40,105 nucleotides of DNA, taken from contig CAYFPB010000004.1 of assembly GCA_964344895.1 (NCBI GenBank), positions 1-40,105 of the forward strand, read 5' to 3'. A program made the translations under genes and the position numbers. The notes under the pieces are model-generated. The model was not told the DNA's origin and searched no databases. It worked only from the letters and a program-made list of their open reading frames with translations. Shown here piece by piece: positions 1 to 10,918 of this stretch (within the stretch, counting starts at the first letter, position 1; the number at the start of each line of letters is the position of its first letter). The DNA comes from UBA6164 sp964344895. Its GTDB lineage: Bacteria > Patescibacteriota > Gracilibacteria > BD1-5 > UBA6164.

Positions 1-48
1 AACTAAGTATTATTTTTTGTTAATTTTTCACGCTGGAAAGAAAATGAC

Positions 49-78
49 CAAAAAGCCTTGCTTTTTTATTTTTTTTCT
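49..78 (+). terminator. Rho-independent terminator of a gene outside the window
   Basis: The stem AAAAAGC / GCTTTTT has a 3-nt loop and is followed by an A-interrupted T tract. No coding region is visible before it, so it probably ends a gene left of the window. Positions 80-177 after it hold nothing I can name. Confidence 0.5.
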
Positions 79-177
79 ATACTATAGGCAATATATTATT
101 GCTGGTTACAATAATATAAAATAGCCTTAATCCTTTGTTTTTAGCTTATTTATCAAGCTAGTTTACAACTAATATTT

Positions 178-205
178 TTTTCAAAATATCAGGTTATTTT
201 ATATT
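178..205 (+). promoter_or_regulatory. Candidate sigma70-type promoter of the ileS leader
   Basis: TTTTCA at 178-183 and TATATT at 200-205 are separated by 16 nt, just before the first structured part of the ileS leader at about 221. In such AT-rich DNA these boxes are weak evidence. Position relative to the T-box is the main support. Confidence 0.35.
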
Positions 206-220
206 ACATCAATAAATAAA

Positions 221-390
221 GCGTTTGAGTGGCTATCAACCACAAGCTTCAAGGAAGAACAGGAAGAAACATTTCCCTACTAGAACCTTAACAAATCAAA
301 TCAAGTATAGCTTTAGGTGGTACCTTTCAAATAATTATAATTTGAACCGAAAGCACAAAAAAACTGAAAGTTTTTTGTGTTTTTTTATAT
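221..390 (+). promoter_or_regulatory. T-box riboswitch (tRNA-Ile), transcriptional, very short Stem I
   Basis: Seen: a small hairpin GTGG (229-232) / CCAC (240-243) whose 7-nt loop CTATCAA holds the Ile codon ATC (235-237) followed by a purine. A Stem II-like region follows (AAGG 251-254 with CCTT 286-289; GGAA 262-265 with TTCC 73-76 of the 200s). The antiterminator has helix A1 (310-317 with 347-354), the T-box bulge TGGTACC (318-324), and helix A2 (326-332 with 340-346). The competing terminator hairpin (351-364 with 370-382, then a T run) shares the 3' A1 strand. TGGT complements the ACCA end expected of tRNA-Ile, and the next gene is ileS. Known: T-box leaders read uncharged tRNA and let the synthetase gene be transcribed. 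A specifier in the terminal loop of a minimal Stem I resembles the ultrashort ileS T-boxes of Actinobacteria. The start of the element is approximate. Confidence 0.85.
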
Positions 391-406
391 GAATTAATTT
401 TAATAT

Positions 407-3400
407 ATGACAAACTTTAAAGACGTAAATCCAAAACAAAGCTTTCCTGAGTTAGAAGAAGCTATGATGGAGTTTTGGAAAAATAATAAAACATTTGAAA
501 AATCTATAGAGAATAGAGCAGACTCGCAAGAGTTTAATTTTTATGATGGTCCTCCATTTGCAACAGGTACACCACACTACTGACATATTCTGGCAGGAAC
601 TATAAAAGATGTTATACCAAGATACCAAACTATGAAATGATTTAGAGTAGATAGAAAGTTTGGTTGGGATTGTCATGGATTGCCAATTGAAAATATAGTT
701 GAGAAAAAACTAGAAATATCTGGTAGAGATGATATAGAAAATAAAATATGAGTCCACAAATTTAATGAAACATGTAGAGAAAATGTATTTACATACGTAG
801 ATGAATGGAAAAAAACTGTAAATAGAATGTGAAGATGGGTGGATATGGAAAATGATTACAAAACTATGGATACTGATTTCATGGAATCTGTTTGGTGGGT
901 ATATAAAACTATTTATGATAAATGATTAATTTATGAATGAAATAGAGTTGTACCTTACTGTCCTAGATGTACTACTCCCCTTTCAAATTTTGAAGTAAAT
1001 CAATGATATAAAGACAAACAAAGCAAAACAGTAACAGTAAAATTCAAAGTTAAAGATTCTGAAAATAAATATATCCTAGCTTGGACAACTACTCCTTGGA
1101 CACTATATGCTAACCTATGACTAGCAGTTTGAAAAGATATTATTTATGTAGAATTAAAAGATAAAGAATCTGGTGATACATATATATTAGCAAAAGATAG
1201 AGTATGAGTATATTATAAAAAAGAGGAAGATTATACAGTTGTAAGAGAATACCCAGGAAGCTGTTTAGTGTGAATTAAATATGAAGCTCTTTTTCCTGAT
1301 ATCAAAACAAAAATAGAAGACATGTGAGAAGATCTATGAGTATGAGTAGAGTTATGAAAAAATGCCTTTTCTGTAGTACTTGGACACCATGTAACAACTG
1401 AAAGCTGAACAGGTGTTGTTCATATAGCCCCAGCTTACTGAGAAGATGATAATCTTATTTGAAAAAATGAAAAACTAGGTTTTGTAAGCCATATTTGAGA
1501 TGATGGTAAAACATGTAATCTAATAGATAAAAACTCTTTATTTGTATTTGATTTCAATGAAGAAGTTATTTCAGAAATAAAAGATCAAAAACATCATATT
1601 CATATAGGTACTATTGACCATTCATATCCTCATTGCTGGAGATGTGATACTCCACTTATTTATAGATGAATATCAGCTTGGTATGTAGCAGTTGAAAAAA
1701 TCAGAGAAAAAATGGTAGCAAATAACCAGGATATAACTTGGGTACCAGAAATCATAAAAAATGGTAGATTTGGTAAGTGGGTTGAAGCTGCTCGTGACTG
1801 GAATATATCAAGAAATAGATATTGGGGATCAGCTATACCTGTATGGCAATCAGCTGATAAAACTGAGGAAGTATGTATTGGATCTATAAAAGAACTATAT
1901 GAACTAAACAAAGACTTCTGACAAATAGAAGAAAAAGATAATAAATACTATTTTACTGATACAGGTGAAGAAGTAGATATTCATAAACATTTTGTTGATA
2001 AAATCAAAATAAAACATCCTAAAACTGGCACTGAGCTTACAAGAGTGCCTGAAGTACTAGATTGTTGGTTTGAATCAGGATCAATGCCCTACGCAAGTAA
2101 ACACTACCCTTTTAGTATAGATAATAATTCTCCCCTGCTAGGGGGAGATGCCTGAAAGGCAGAGGGGGGATTCAAATTCCCTGCTGATTTTATAGCTGAA
2201 TGACTTGACCAAACTAGAGGATGGTTCTATACTCTACTTATTCTTGGAACAGCCTTATTTGATAAAGCTCCAATGAAAAATGTAATAGTAAATGGTATAG
2301 TACTAGCTGAAGATGGTAAAAAAATGAGTAAATCATTAAAAAATTATCCAGATCCAAAACATATCTTTGATAAATACTGAGCAGATGCTATGAGATTTTA
2401 TCTAATGAACTCTCCTGTTGTTGAAGCTCAAGATCTAAGATTTATGGAATCATGAGTAGAAGAAGTAGTAAAAAAAGTAATTCTACCACTATGGAATACT
2501 TACTATTTCTTTACAACATATGCAAATATAGATAAATTTGAATCAAAATGATTACCAAACAACCTAGAAAACAATTTAGATAAATGGTTAATATCAGAAC
2601 TTAATAACCTTAGCAAAGAAGTAAGTACAGGTTTTGATGAATACAAGCTTAATGAAGCTACAAAACCAATTGTAAAATTCATGGATAATCTTACAAACTG
2701 GTATATTAGAAGATCAAGAAAAAGATTCTGGAAATCAGAAAATGATGGAGATAAAAATGAGGCTTATGAAACACTTTACTATACTCTAGTAGAAACAACT
2801 AAAATTATAGCGCCATTTATGCCATTTTTATCTGAATATATTTATAAAAACTTAACAGAAGATGAATCCGTTCATCTAACAGACTTCCCTACATACAATG
2901 AAACTCTTATAAATGAGAAACTTAACTCAGACACTGATAAAGTTCAAAAAATAATTACTCTATGACTTGCTTGGAGAGCTAATCAAAAAATCAGAGTAAG
3001 ACAACCTTTAAACTCTATAACAGTAACTGAAGAATTCTCAGACTACTATAATGAAATACTTAAAGAAGAATTAAATGTAAAAGAAGTAATTGTTGTAGAA
3101 TGAACAAGTTTAGCTCAAAAAATATGTAAACCAAATGGTAGAAATATAGGACCAAAATTTGGAAAAGATGTTAAATTTATTATGTGAGAAGCAAAAGCTT
3201 GAAATTTTGAAGAACTAGATAGTGGTAATGTTAAAGTATGAAACTTTGAATTAAAAACTTGAGATTTTGAATTAGTATATGAAGCTTGAGACAGTTGAGT
3301 TACTATTGAAGCTGGTTTTGGTATGGTAATTGCTATGGATCCAGAAATAACTACTGAACTAAAAAATGAAGGTTATGCTAGAGATATAGTAAGACAAATA

Positions 3401-3604
3401 CAAGAAGCTAGAAAGCAGGCAGATTATAAAGTAGATGATAGAATAAAAGTATCAATTACATGAATGGATGAAGTAATAAATTCATTTAAAAACTATATTG
3501 AAACTGAAACTCTATCAACGCTAGTAGATAATTTAGATTCAGCTGATATAGATAAAAATATAGAAATAGAAGATTTAAATGTTAATCTAAAATTAAAAAA
3601 ATAG
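407..3604 (+). CDS. ileS: Isoleucyl-tRNA synthetase
   Basis: Cytoplasmic class I synthetase that charges tRNA-Ile; 1065 aa, a normal length for the longer (type 2) IleRS. The HYGH signature is at residues 57-60 and KMSKS at 639-643. The editing domain lies between them, and an anticodon-binding and C-terminal domain follows. TGA must be Gly for the HYGH motif to read through. The ATG at 407 is the first after the T-box terminator and is in frame with the IleRS N-terminus. Expression is probably controlled by the T-box at 221-390. Oddity: residues about 575-589 (SPLLGGDAGKAEGGF) come from an in-frame palindromic element in the catalytic half, before KMSKS. The gene ends in its own terminator. 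Confidence 0.97.
2129..2171 (+). repeat. Palindromic REP-like element inside ileS
   Basis: A G/C-rich block in an otherwise AT-rich gene. It forms one hairpin from CTCCCC and GGGGAG around TGCTA, a second from TGCC and GGCA, and ends in AGAGGGG. The same layout (TTCTCCCCTG-n-TA-GGGGAGA ... AGAGGGG) is found on the minus strand at 12351-12386 between two hxs-like genes. It is in frame and codes for about 15 residues of IleRS. Confidence 0.75.
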
Positions 3605-3629
3605 AGATTTTAAAATCTCTATTTTTTTT
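3602..3629 (+). terminator. Terminator of ileS
   Basis: The perfect palindrome TAGAGATTTT/AAAATCTCTA overlaps the ileS stop codon and runs into eight T. Confidence 0.9.
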
Positions 3630-3688
3630 GCCTTAAAAAATTATTTATGATAAAATTAAATTAATATAAAATAATTAAGTATAAATTT

Positions 3689-4672
3689 ATGCTAAAATCA
3701 CATACACCAGAAAATATTTGGAATACTACAATTAAAATAAGTGATTTATGAATGAATAAAGTTGAATGAGTAGTAGATGATACATTAACCAAATTTTTTT
3801 GAATCGTATGAACTAACACAAAAAAAAGGTATGCTTTTTCTAAAGCTATGAGAATATTTAGTAATAATATCCGTTCTATAGAATATAATTCAAAATGAGA
3901 AAGAATAAAAGGTGAAGAAATTATTAAAAAAAGTCAAATCAAGGATCTTATTTCTAAAAAAATGAAAAATAAATGACTTTCAATAGAACCATTTTTAGAA
4001 TATTACTTAGAAAAATACTCACAAAAAAATATTTGACTACCTCCAGCTGAGATTGATTGTGCACATAAAGTAGATTTTATAATTTCATCTTGAGATACAA
4101 GCTTTTGATTAGATATAAAAGTATGAAGAAATGGATCAAATAAAAGAAAAAAAACATTAGAGCATGCAAAAAATATAGATAATCCTAATTATACTCCAAA
4201 AACAATAAAAAAAGAAAGAAATAGAAAAGAATTTCAAGAGTCTGCTCTAAATACAAATAATTTTTCAAATAATTTTTTATACCATACAAACTGAATATTA
4301 AGAATTAATTGAAATAGTAATATAACTAAACAATTAGATAATAAACTAATTTTTCAAAATGCTTATCAAAATTTTATAAATAATAATTGAGAAAAAAATA
4401 TTGAAGAATATTTAGATAGTTCAATTGATCAAGAATTAAGATTTATATCAAAATCTATACCTAAGGCTTTAGCTTATCTAATTAATTTTTTAAAACACTG
4501 AAAATTAAAAAGACAAAGACTAAAACTACCAGAAAACTCTTGAAAAGTAATTATTTATATGTCACCTAACTTAGATTATGTAGAAGTAAAATTATATGAA
4601 TGAAAAAAAACTAACTCATATTGTGATTTATTTATTCCAATAACAGAAAAACTCAAAAAAAATATTTTGTAA
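3689..4672 (+). CDS. Hypothetical protein, possible PD-(D/E)XK nuclease-like fold
   Basis: A 327-aa soluble, basic protein; I do not recognise the family. In the middle (residues about 125-150) a stretch runs AEIDCAHKVDFI, a short turn, then GLDIKVGRNG. A conserved-looking acidic strand followed by D-I-K is the pattern of the PD-(D/E)XK nuclease superfamily, but this is only a motif resemblance. There is no signal peptide or membrane segment. The gene stands alone between the ileS terminator and its own strong terminator, so it is probably monocistronic. It contains many TGA glycines, so it is at home in this genome. Confidence 0.8.
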
Positions 4673-4699
4673 AAATAAAATTTTACAAAATATTTTTTT
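4662..4699 (+). terminator. Terminator after the 327-aa gene
   Basis: A perfect 13-bp stem (4662-4674 with 4681-4693), a 6-nt loop and a T run. It begins within the last codons of the gene. Confidence 0.9.
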
Positions 4700-4736
4700 A
4701 ATATATATTAGTTATAATTATATTTTAACTAATAAA

Positions 4737-5300
4737 ATGTTTAAAGAACAAGAACTAAAAAAATTAAAAGAAAAAATAAATAATCTAGAACAAAAAGATG
4801 ATTATTTAATAATTACAGATTTTGATGATACTATTTTTTCTACAAAAGTACTTCTAGAAAAAGATTATAGAAAATGAAGAAGATGAAAGGAATGAAATGA
4901 TTATATTATCGAAAATAATCTAATGGATAAAATAGTAAATGAAGTATATAAAGATACAAAATACCCTGATACTATTACATCAAAACTAAGAAAAAATCAT
5001 GATCTAATACTAACTGCCTGAGTAGAAGAATTTCAAACAAAAAAAATTATTGCAGCTAATATAGAACATATAAATACAAAGATAGTTCCTAGCGCTGAAG
5101 ATAAGATAGCTGAAACAATTAGATATATTGTAAATGATTTAGGTTTCATACCAGATAAAATAACTATTTATGAAGATAGACCAAAGTACTTTATAGAATA
5201 TAAAAACTTTATAGAAGAATTTTTAAATACTAAGCTTGAAATAATGCTTGTTGAGATGAATTGTAATAATACTGAACCAAAAATATCAAAAATAAACTAA
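4737..5300 (+). CDS. HAD-superfamily hydrolase
   Basis: 187 aa, cytoplasmic. Residues about 27-32 read TDFDDT, the HAD motif I (DxDxT) with the nucleophile aspartate. LILTAG (about residue 94) fits motif II with its Thr, and IYEDRP (about residue 147) fits the acidic motif IV. These three motifs support a phosphohydrolase using an Mg-dependent aspartyl-phosphate. The substrate cannot be told from sequence. An N-terminal coiled helix of about 20 residues precedes the catalytic core. The gene is flanked by terminators on both sides. The repeat TTAGTTA...TAACTAA just before the start (4709-4733) could be an operator or a promoter-related palindrome. Confidence 0.85.
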
Positions 5301-5328
5301 AAAAACTAGATAATTATCTAGTTTTTTT
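5301..5328 (+). terminator. Terminator of the HAD gene
   Basis: Perfect stem AAAAACTAGATAA/TTATCTAGTTTTT directly after the stop, followed by T residues. Confidence 0.9.
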
Positions 5329-5427
5329 AGTTTTTGCTTTTGATTTTATATTAAAGATTTTATAAGTATCTTTTTTGTTTTTGTTTAAATTGTCATAAAT
5401 CATAATAGTATTATTATATTATAAATT

Positions 5428-6093
5428 TTATTTTTTAGTTGTAGTACTTTTTGAATCTTTCATTCTTTCAAGTGATTTAATATTTTTATTAATCATAGTT
5501 GATTCAGTATTTAATTCTGAAACTTCTTCTTCTACAGTTTTAACCTGAGATTCTAAATCTGTAATTTGAGATTTTAGATTAGAGATATTAGACTTTCTTG
5601 ATTCTATAGAATCAGTTATATTTTCATTTCTAGAAGTTAATTTTGATATAGTTCCATCTAATATATCAACCATAGTTTCTGAATCTGACTCGTCAGTAGT
5701 TGTAGTATCATCACTAGTTATAGTAGAAGTTGTATCATCTCATCCAAAATCAAAAGAAATATCTTCATCTTTAGCTTCTTCTTCAATTACTAATTCTTCT
5801 CATACACTTTCTTCAGCAGTTCCTAAATCTCATAATTCAGGTATTTCAAATGTATTATCAGTACCATCAGAAGCTTCTTGAGTATTTTCTTCTTCTGTTT
5901 TTACTTCTTGAGTTTTTACTTCTTCTTGTGAATCAGAAGTTATATCATCAAAAGAAATAATATCTTCAGAATCAGAACTTGAATTATCTTCTTCTGTTTT
6001 TACTTCTTCATCAAGAACAATAGTATCCTCAGAAGTATCATTATCAGATAAAATTAATATATCTGAATCATCTGTTTTTGCAGGTGTAGTCAT
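5428..6093 (-). CDS. Acidic low-complexity / coiled-coil protein
   Basis: A 221-aa protein with no signal peptide. Residues 1 to about 140 are rich in Asp, Glu, Ser and Thr, with EEVKT-type repeats (for example EEVKTE and EEVKTQEVKTEEE), and are likely disordered. The C-terminal ~80 residues form heptad-like coiled coil (ISNLKSQITDLESQVKTVEE). I recognise no family. The bipartite build suggests a scaffold or linker protein rather than an enzyme. The gene is divergent from the YbaB gene, and the shared 140-bp spacer holds both promoters. 5331-5427 between its stop and the HAD terminator has no gene. Confidence 0.8.
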
Positions 6094-6173
6094 ATTTTTT
6101 AAAGTTAATTTTTAATATACATACTTATCTTATCATTTTATGTTAAAAAATGCAAAAAAAATCAAATAATTGT

Positions 6174-6201
6174 TTGAATTATTAAAATTTTTATATATAC
6201 T
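6174..6201 (+). promoter_or_regulatory. Candidate promoter of the YbaB gene
   Basis: TTGAAT at 6174-6179 and TATACT at 6196-6201 with 16-nt spacing, 33 nt before the start codon. Confidence 0.45.
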
Positions 6202-6234
6202 ATCTTCACTTTTTAATATTTAATAGAAAAAAAT

Positions 6235-6579
6235 ATGGATTTTTCAAAAGCTTGAGAAATGATGAAGCTTCAACAAGAAGCTATGAAAGTAAAAAAAGAA
6301 TTAGAAAATACTTTTATTGAATCTGAGATTAATGGTTTAGTTATTACTGTTAACTGAGAAATGAAAATAGAAAAAGTAGAATTTGAAACTGATGCTCTAA
6401 TTCCAGGTTTAACTTCTGAACAAAAACAAGCACTAGAACAAGCAATCTGAGATGCTGTAAATAAATGAATTAAAAAATCTCAAGAAGTTGCTGCACAAAA
6501 AATGCAAGGTGTTATGCAATCTATGGGTATGTGAGATATGCTATGAGGTGGTGGTATGTGAGGATTACCAGGTATGTAA
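6235..6579 (+). CDS. YbaB/EbfC family nucleoid-associated protein
   Basis: 114 aa, the usual length of the family. Features: an N-terminal helix with MMKLQQEAMKVKKELE, a central beta part (EINGLVITVNGEMKIEKVEFE), a second helix, and a Gly/Met-rich tail (MGMGDMLGGGGMGGLPGM). Family members form dimers that bind DNA without strict sequence demand. In many bacteria the gene sits by dnaX and recR, which are not here. Several conserved glycines are TGA. Confidence 0.92.
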
Positions 6580-6584
6580 TAAAC

Positions 6585-6619
6585 AAAAAAAGAAGTTTTT
6601 TTAAAAAACTTCTTTTTTT
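6585..6619. terminator. Bidirectional terminator
   Basis: Long stem AAAAAAAGAAGTTTTTTT / AAAAAACTTCTTTTTTT between two convergent genes. It ends the YbaB gene (+) and the prepilin peptidase gene (-). Confidence 0.9.
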
Positions 6620-7586
6620 ATTTGTAAATAAAATACAAAATTGTAATAATATATCAAATATACATTATAATACCTATTTTTATATCATTATATATTGAAA
6701 CTTCTGGATTTGTTCAGAGTTTTTTATATTCTCATATAATGTAATGTATCTCATTTCATTGTAATGGTGATTCTAGGTACTCTATACCTATATCATTTTT
6801 TATTATTTCTATTGTTTTTGATGTCAAAATATCTCACTGTTTTATTTCAAAAATATTTATTTTTTTAATATCAATCTCATTATATATATTATCAAAGTAT
6901 AATCTCAAAACAGAAAAAATAAAAAATATAAATAAAATAATTATATAACTAAAATAATCTAGATTATAAAACATAGTTCCAATTCAAAATAATATAACAA
7001 TTATCTTGAAGTAATAATTAGATAATTTGCTTATGGTATCAGAAAATAATACTATAAATAAAAATACAATCAAATAGATATAGTCCAATTCTAAATTTTT
7101 ACTAATAATAAAAGAAATAATATATATAAATGATCATATAAACAAAATATCTAAGTGTTTCATTTTTTCTTTTATCTTAAATCATATTGCTTTTATTTTT
7201 TTGTAATTTTTTATTAAAAATACTAAATTATATAAAAAGAATATTGTAAAAATAGAAATAAATAAGCTATTTATTATAACTATATTAAGTCATAATAAAT
7301 AAGATATTATAATACTATTTAATCATATCAAAATAATATACTTTCAATCCCCTGCTCACCATTTATTATTTTTATAAAATAAGTAACCAAAAATAATAAC
7401 TATTAACATTCATATTATATTATTTTTTTCTGTGTAAAATCAAGAAATAAAAAATGTTAATATAATAGATATAGCCAAAACAGGAAAAATAAAATAATTT
7501 TTTATTTTTCCTGTTTTTATATCAGTAAATACTGCATACAAAGGGGTTAGCAATAGGAATAAAACAATTATATTTATCAAGCTCAT
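6618..7586 (-). CDS. Type IV prepilin peptidase (A24 family)
   Basis: A 322-aa integral membrane protein with about eight hydrophobic segments. Residues about 20-30 read AVFTDIKTGKIKNYF, the first catalytic Asp region of A24 peptidases. WWAGDGK (about residues 72-78) matches the second catalytic motif, usually GxGD with Lys nearby. These enzymes cut the leader of type IV pilins and pseudopilins. The N-terminal zinc-Cys domain of long PilD forms is absent, and a C-terminal extension of unknown role is present. Neighbours on the same strand include a large surface protein, and a pilin-like lipoprotein lies at 39.5 kb. Assignment to A24 is good; the substrate is unknown. Confidence 0.82.
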
Positions 7587-7640
7587 AATTTATTTTTTTA
7601 AATATTTAAAACATTATATTTAATAATGTTTTTTGAGCAA

Positions 7641-7667
7641 TAAAAAAAGAGCAAATGCTTTTTTTTT
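7641..7667 (-). terminator. Terminator of the 1063-aa surface protein gene
   Basis: Read on the minus strand, AGC/GCT flanked by A and T runs (AAAAAAAGCATTTGCTCTTTTTTT) follows the stop codon. Confidence 0.7.
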
Positions 7668-10600
7668 ATTCAAATCCATAAGGAGGATTTACTTGTAAAT
7701 TTGGATCATAATCAAGTATAAATGGTGCATCATAATTACTTGATGGAATTAAATTACTAGTAGTATCATCATAAAAATCACAACTTCAACTTTTAAATTC
7801 ATCTCATCATGCAACCTTAATATCTTTTATATCACAATGTAGTGGTACTTTTCCATCTTTATCACTAACTACTCAATAATAAGTATCTTTTACTCTAGCA
7901 TATCTTCTTAAATAAATAAGGTCATAAGCTTGAGCTTTTTCTTGTGTACATGAACTTTTTTCATAATCAGGAGTTCAATAAGGACAACTATTTCTTATAT
8001 CTAAATCTTTAATACTTCATCATACTGTATTTCTAGTTATAAAACTACCTTTCCAATGTAATTGATGTACTAGATTATTTCATACATTAGATCAATCATA
8101 CATTGTTCAAATATTATTTATACTTACAACTGGTCATTCTGCATAAACTACTCATACTCCATTTGTAATATTCTCATTTATTTGTAATTGAGATTTACTT
8201 CATGATGATGAATTTCATATTAATATAATTCATAATATTGAACTACTGTCTTCTTTACTATAGTACATATTAGAATTAATTTTAAGGTTTCAATTTTCAA
8301 TGATAATAGTTTTTTTACCTGATATTTGACAATCTCCAGTACAACTAATAGTTACATTCTTATCTTTTATATATAATATATCATTACTTCATGGTAAAGT
8401 ATAATTACTATCAAATGAATTAATATCATTTATTATTATATTATTTTCTGGAATATAATTATCTACATTTACTCATCTTAATAAACTTTCTACATTTTTA
8501 TGTATATCAGTTTTTAGATCAAATAGTGTTATTTTAGAAAAATCATTATATGTAGAATCATCAGTAGTAACAGCTCAAGTTCATGATTCATTTCATGTTT
8601 TATTATCTGTTTGAGTTAATCATGAAATATTTATTTCAGAAAATACTATAGAGCTATCAGAATCATAATAAGTATTATTTAAAGAGTCTGGATCTGAGCT
8701 TGGATCAGTTCATGTAAAATGATCATCTGTATGCACTCAATAATTTTTAAATCCTGTTTGAATACCTGGTAATTTAACTTCTTGCCCATTAATAGTATAA
8801 GTCAGGTTTGAATATAATGCTACATTTGTATAATCATTATTTATACCTCATGTAGTTTTTGGAAAAAAACTAATAGAATAACCATTTTGATTATATGTAT
8901 CAATATTAAACGTTTCTGGGTCAAATTCTAAAAAGTCATTATTTGTTCATAACTTTATATCTAAGTTAAAATTATTGTTTGTTAAGTCATATATACTTTC
9001 AAGTTTTAATGTTCTTTCTTGTCATTCAAGTATTGGATATATAGTATCTATGTAGTCGAATGAAATAACTGGATTATATATAAAATCAGCTACATTATTT
9101 TTAAAACTTCATGTTACATCATATTCTCATACTCAATTGTCAGAAATTAGTGAATTAACTGTTATATCAAAATCTGTTAATTTTAATTTTGCAGTTAAAC
9201 TTCAATATAAAAATTCTCCACTTTTTGTTTTATATTCATTTTTAGTAGGTACAGCTGATACCATGTAAATATTTAACTCTCATTTATCTAATTCTGATCT
9301 ATTATAAAAAGTTCCTTCAAAATCATGATACTTATTAGTAGTATCTATTTCTGAAACTGTATTTTCATTATGGTCTTTAAAACTAAAACCTACTCAGTTT
9401 CATGATCAAGGATCTGTAAGCTGATCTTTTCATAATGTATTATCAAATTTTATGTCTAAATCTATTGTTTTTACTCCACTTACAGCTACTACTTCATTAT
9501 CATATTTATCTCTTAGTTTTATATAAGTATAATGATCATCACTATAATTTGATTTAATCTCACTATCTGAACTAGGATTTATAGTAGTTTTTCAACTATC
9601 AGGCATATTAGCTACAACTTTGAAGTCTGGAGTTGATACTGCAAAACAATTCCCCACCATATCACAAATTTGTCCATTTATATCAGTACCAATAATTTTT
9701 TTAGTAACCACCTGCCAAGAATATTTTCTAAATCATTCTGATTCATAATCTTTATATTGTCAAAAAGAGTCTTTTGTTGTTACACTTTGAAAATTGTGAG
9801 TTATATTATTATTTCATAGAGAAGTTATTCTATTATCACTAAAAGTAGATCAAGTATAAGAGTATGTCTTTTTTGAATCTTTATTATCATTTTTTTCTAT
9901 TTTTATATCAAATGATCTTACTCCTGCTCAATTATCAGTTATTTCAGGTACTTTTATTACTCTATTATCTAAAGCAGCAAAATACATATTATCTCAGTCT
10001 ACTATATCTTTATCTGATCATGTTCAATTATTTCAAGATTTATATATAAAATTTGAGCTAGCAACTGGAGGAGTAGAGTCTCAAATTAAATTTAATCTTG
10101 ATACATTATCTACTTCATAATTACAATTTGATCAATCTGAGTTACAAAATTTTACTTTTGTATTATTATTTACCAATTTTGATTTATTTCAAGCATTATC
10201 CTCTACGAAATCAGTATGATCTAATATATTAAAACTATCAGCTTGATTTCATGACCAACTATATTTAAGTACCAAATCACTTTTTTCTTTGTCTCAAGTA
10301 TTTTTTACAATATTTGCTGTGGCTCAAAGAATTGTTGGATAATAATATGATTTAATTCATGAAACACAAGACTCTCAATTACACTTTGTTCATACAAAAT
10401 CTGTATCTGTACAAGTAATATCTAATAATAAAATTCATGAAGCATCAGAACTTTGTTTATAATATAAGTTACCATCAGAATAATATTGATTATCTATTCA
10501 ATGAAACTCTATATCATTCAAAATACATTTTGGAGCTGTTTTATCGATTCTATAAGTTCATTTTAATACACTAGTCATTTTATTTGAAGAAGGATCCTGA

Positions 10601-10857
10601 GTATTGTCTTCTGCTTTAAAATATAGCTTATAAATACCATCAGTATATGATGACATATCTATACTACTATTACATTCTTTTTCTGTCCAATCACTGTAAG
10701 TACTAAAAGTTCCTGAAGTAGAATATTTTGTAATTTTATACTCACATTTTTTTAATCAACTTGATTGTTCAATGGGATCAAAAGCATTAACTGCTGTAAG
10801 TGAACTAAAATATAAAAGTGTAAAAAACATTATAGTTTTTAAATTAAATTTCTTCAT
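7666..10857 (-). CDS. Very large secreted surface protein with Ig-like repeats
   Basis: 1063 aa with an N-terminal signal peptide (Lys-rich start, hydrophobic core, cleavage near VNAF, residue ~25). The body is Asn/Asp/Ser/Thr-rich beta structure. Several segments resemble bacterial Ig-like or cadherin-like domains: GTYRIDKTAP (~residue 100), a DNAGNKS loop, and repeated D-N/D-G turns. Paired Cys occur in CTD...CNGESC and CDMVGNC. Residues ~780-930 contain a repetitive stretch of short strands (ISCTGDCQISGKKTIIIENG) that looks like a right-handed beta helix. I find no sortase signal and no clear C-terminal anchor. It lies next to the prepilin peptidase and downstream of the hxsB-like gene on the same strand, with a terminator between. 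Probable cell-surface adhesin or pilus-linked protein; function not shown by sequence. Confidence 0.85.
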
Positions 10858-10863
10858 AAAATA

Positions 10864-10914
10864 TAAAAAAAATAAATAAATATGAAATTATTTTATCATA
10901 TTTATTTATTTGAT
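10864..10914 (-). terminator. Terminator between the hxsB-like gene and the surface protein gene
   Basis: A long A/T hairpin (AAATAAATAAATATGA with its complement, ~10-nt loop) is followed on the minus strand by a T run. It should stop or attenuate transcription leaving the hxsB-like gene. Confidence 0.7.
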
Positions 10915-10918
10915 GCAA

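Noticed and set aside
9864..10049. Hydrophobic Leu/Tyr-rich open frame on the plus strand
   Set aside because: It lies within the large surface protein gene on the other strand; its composition is an effect of the antisense reading.
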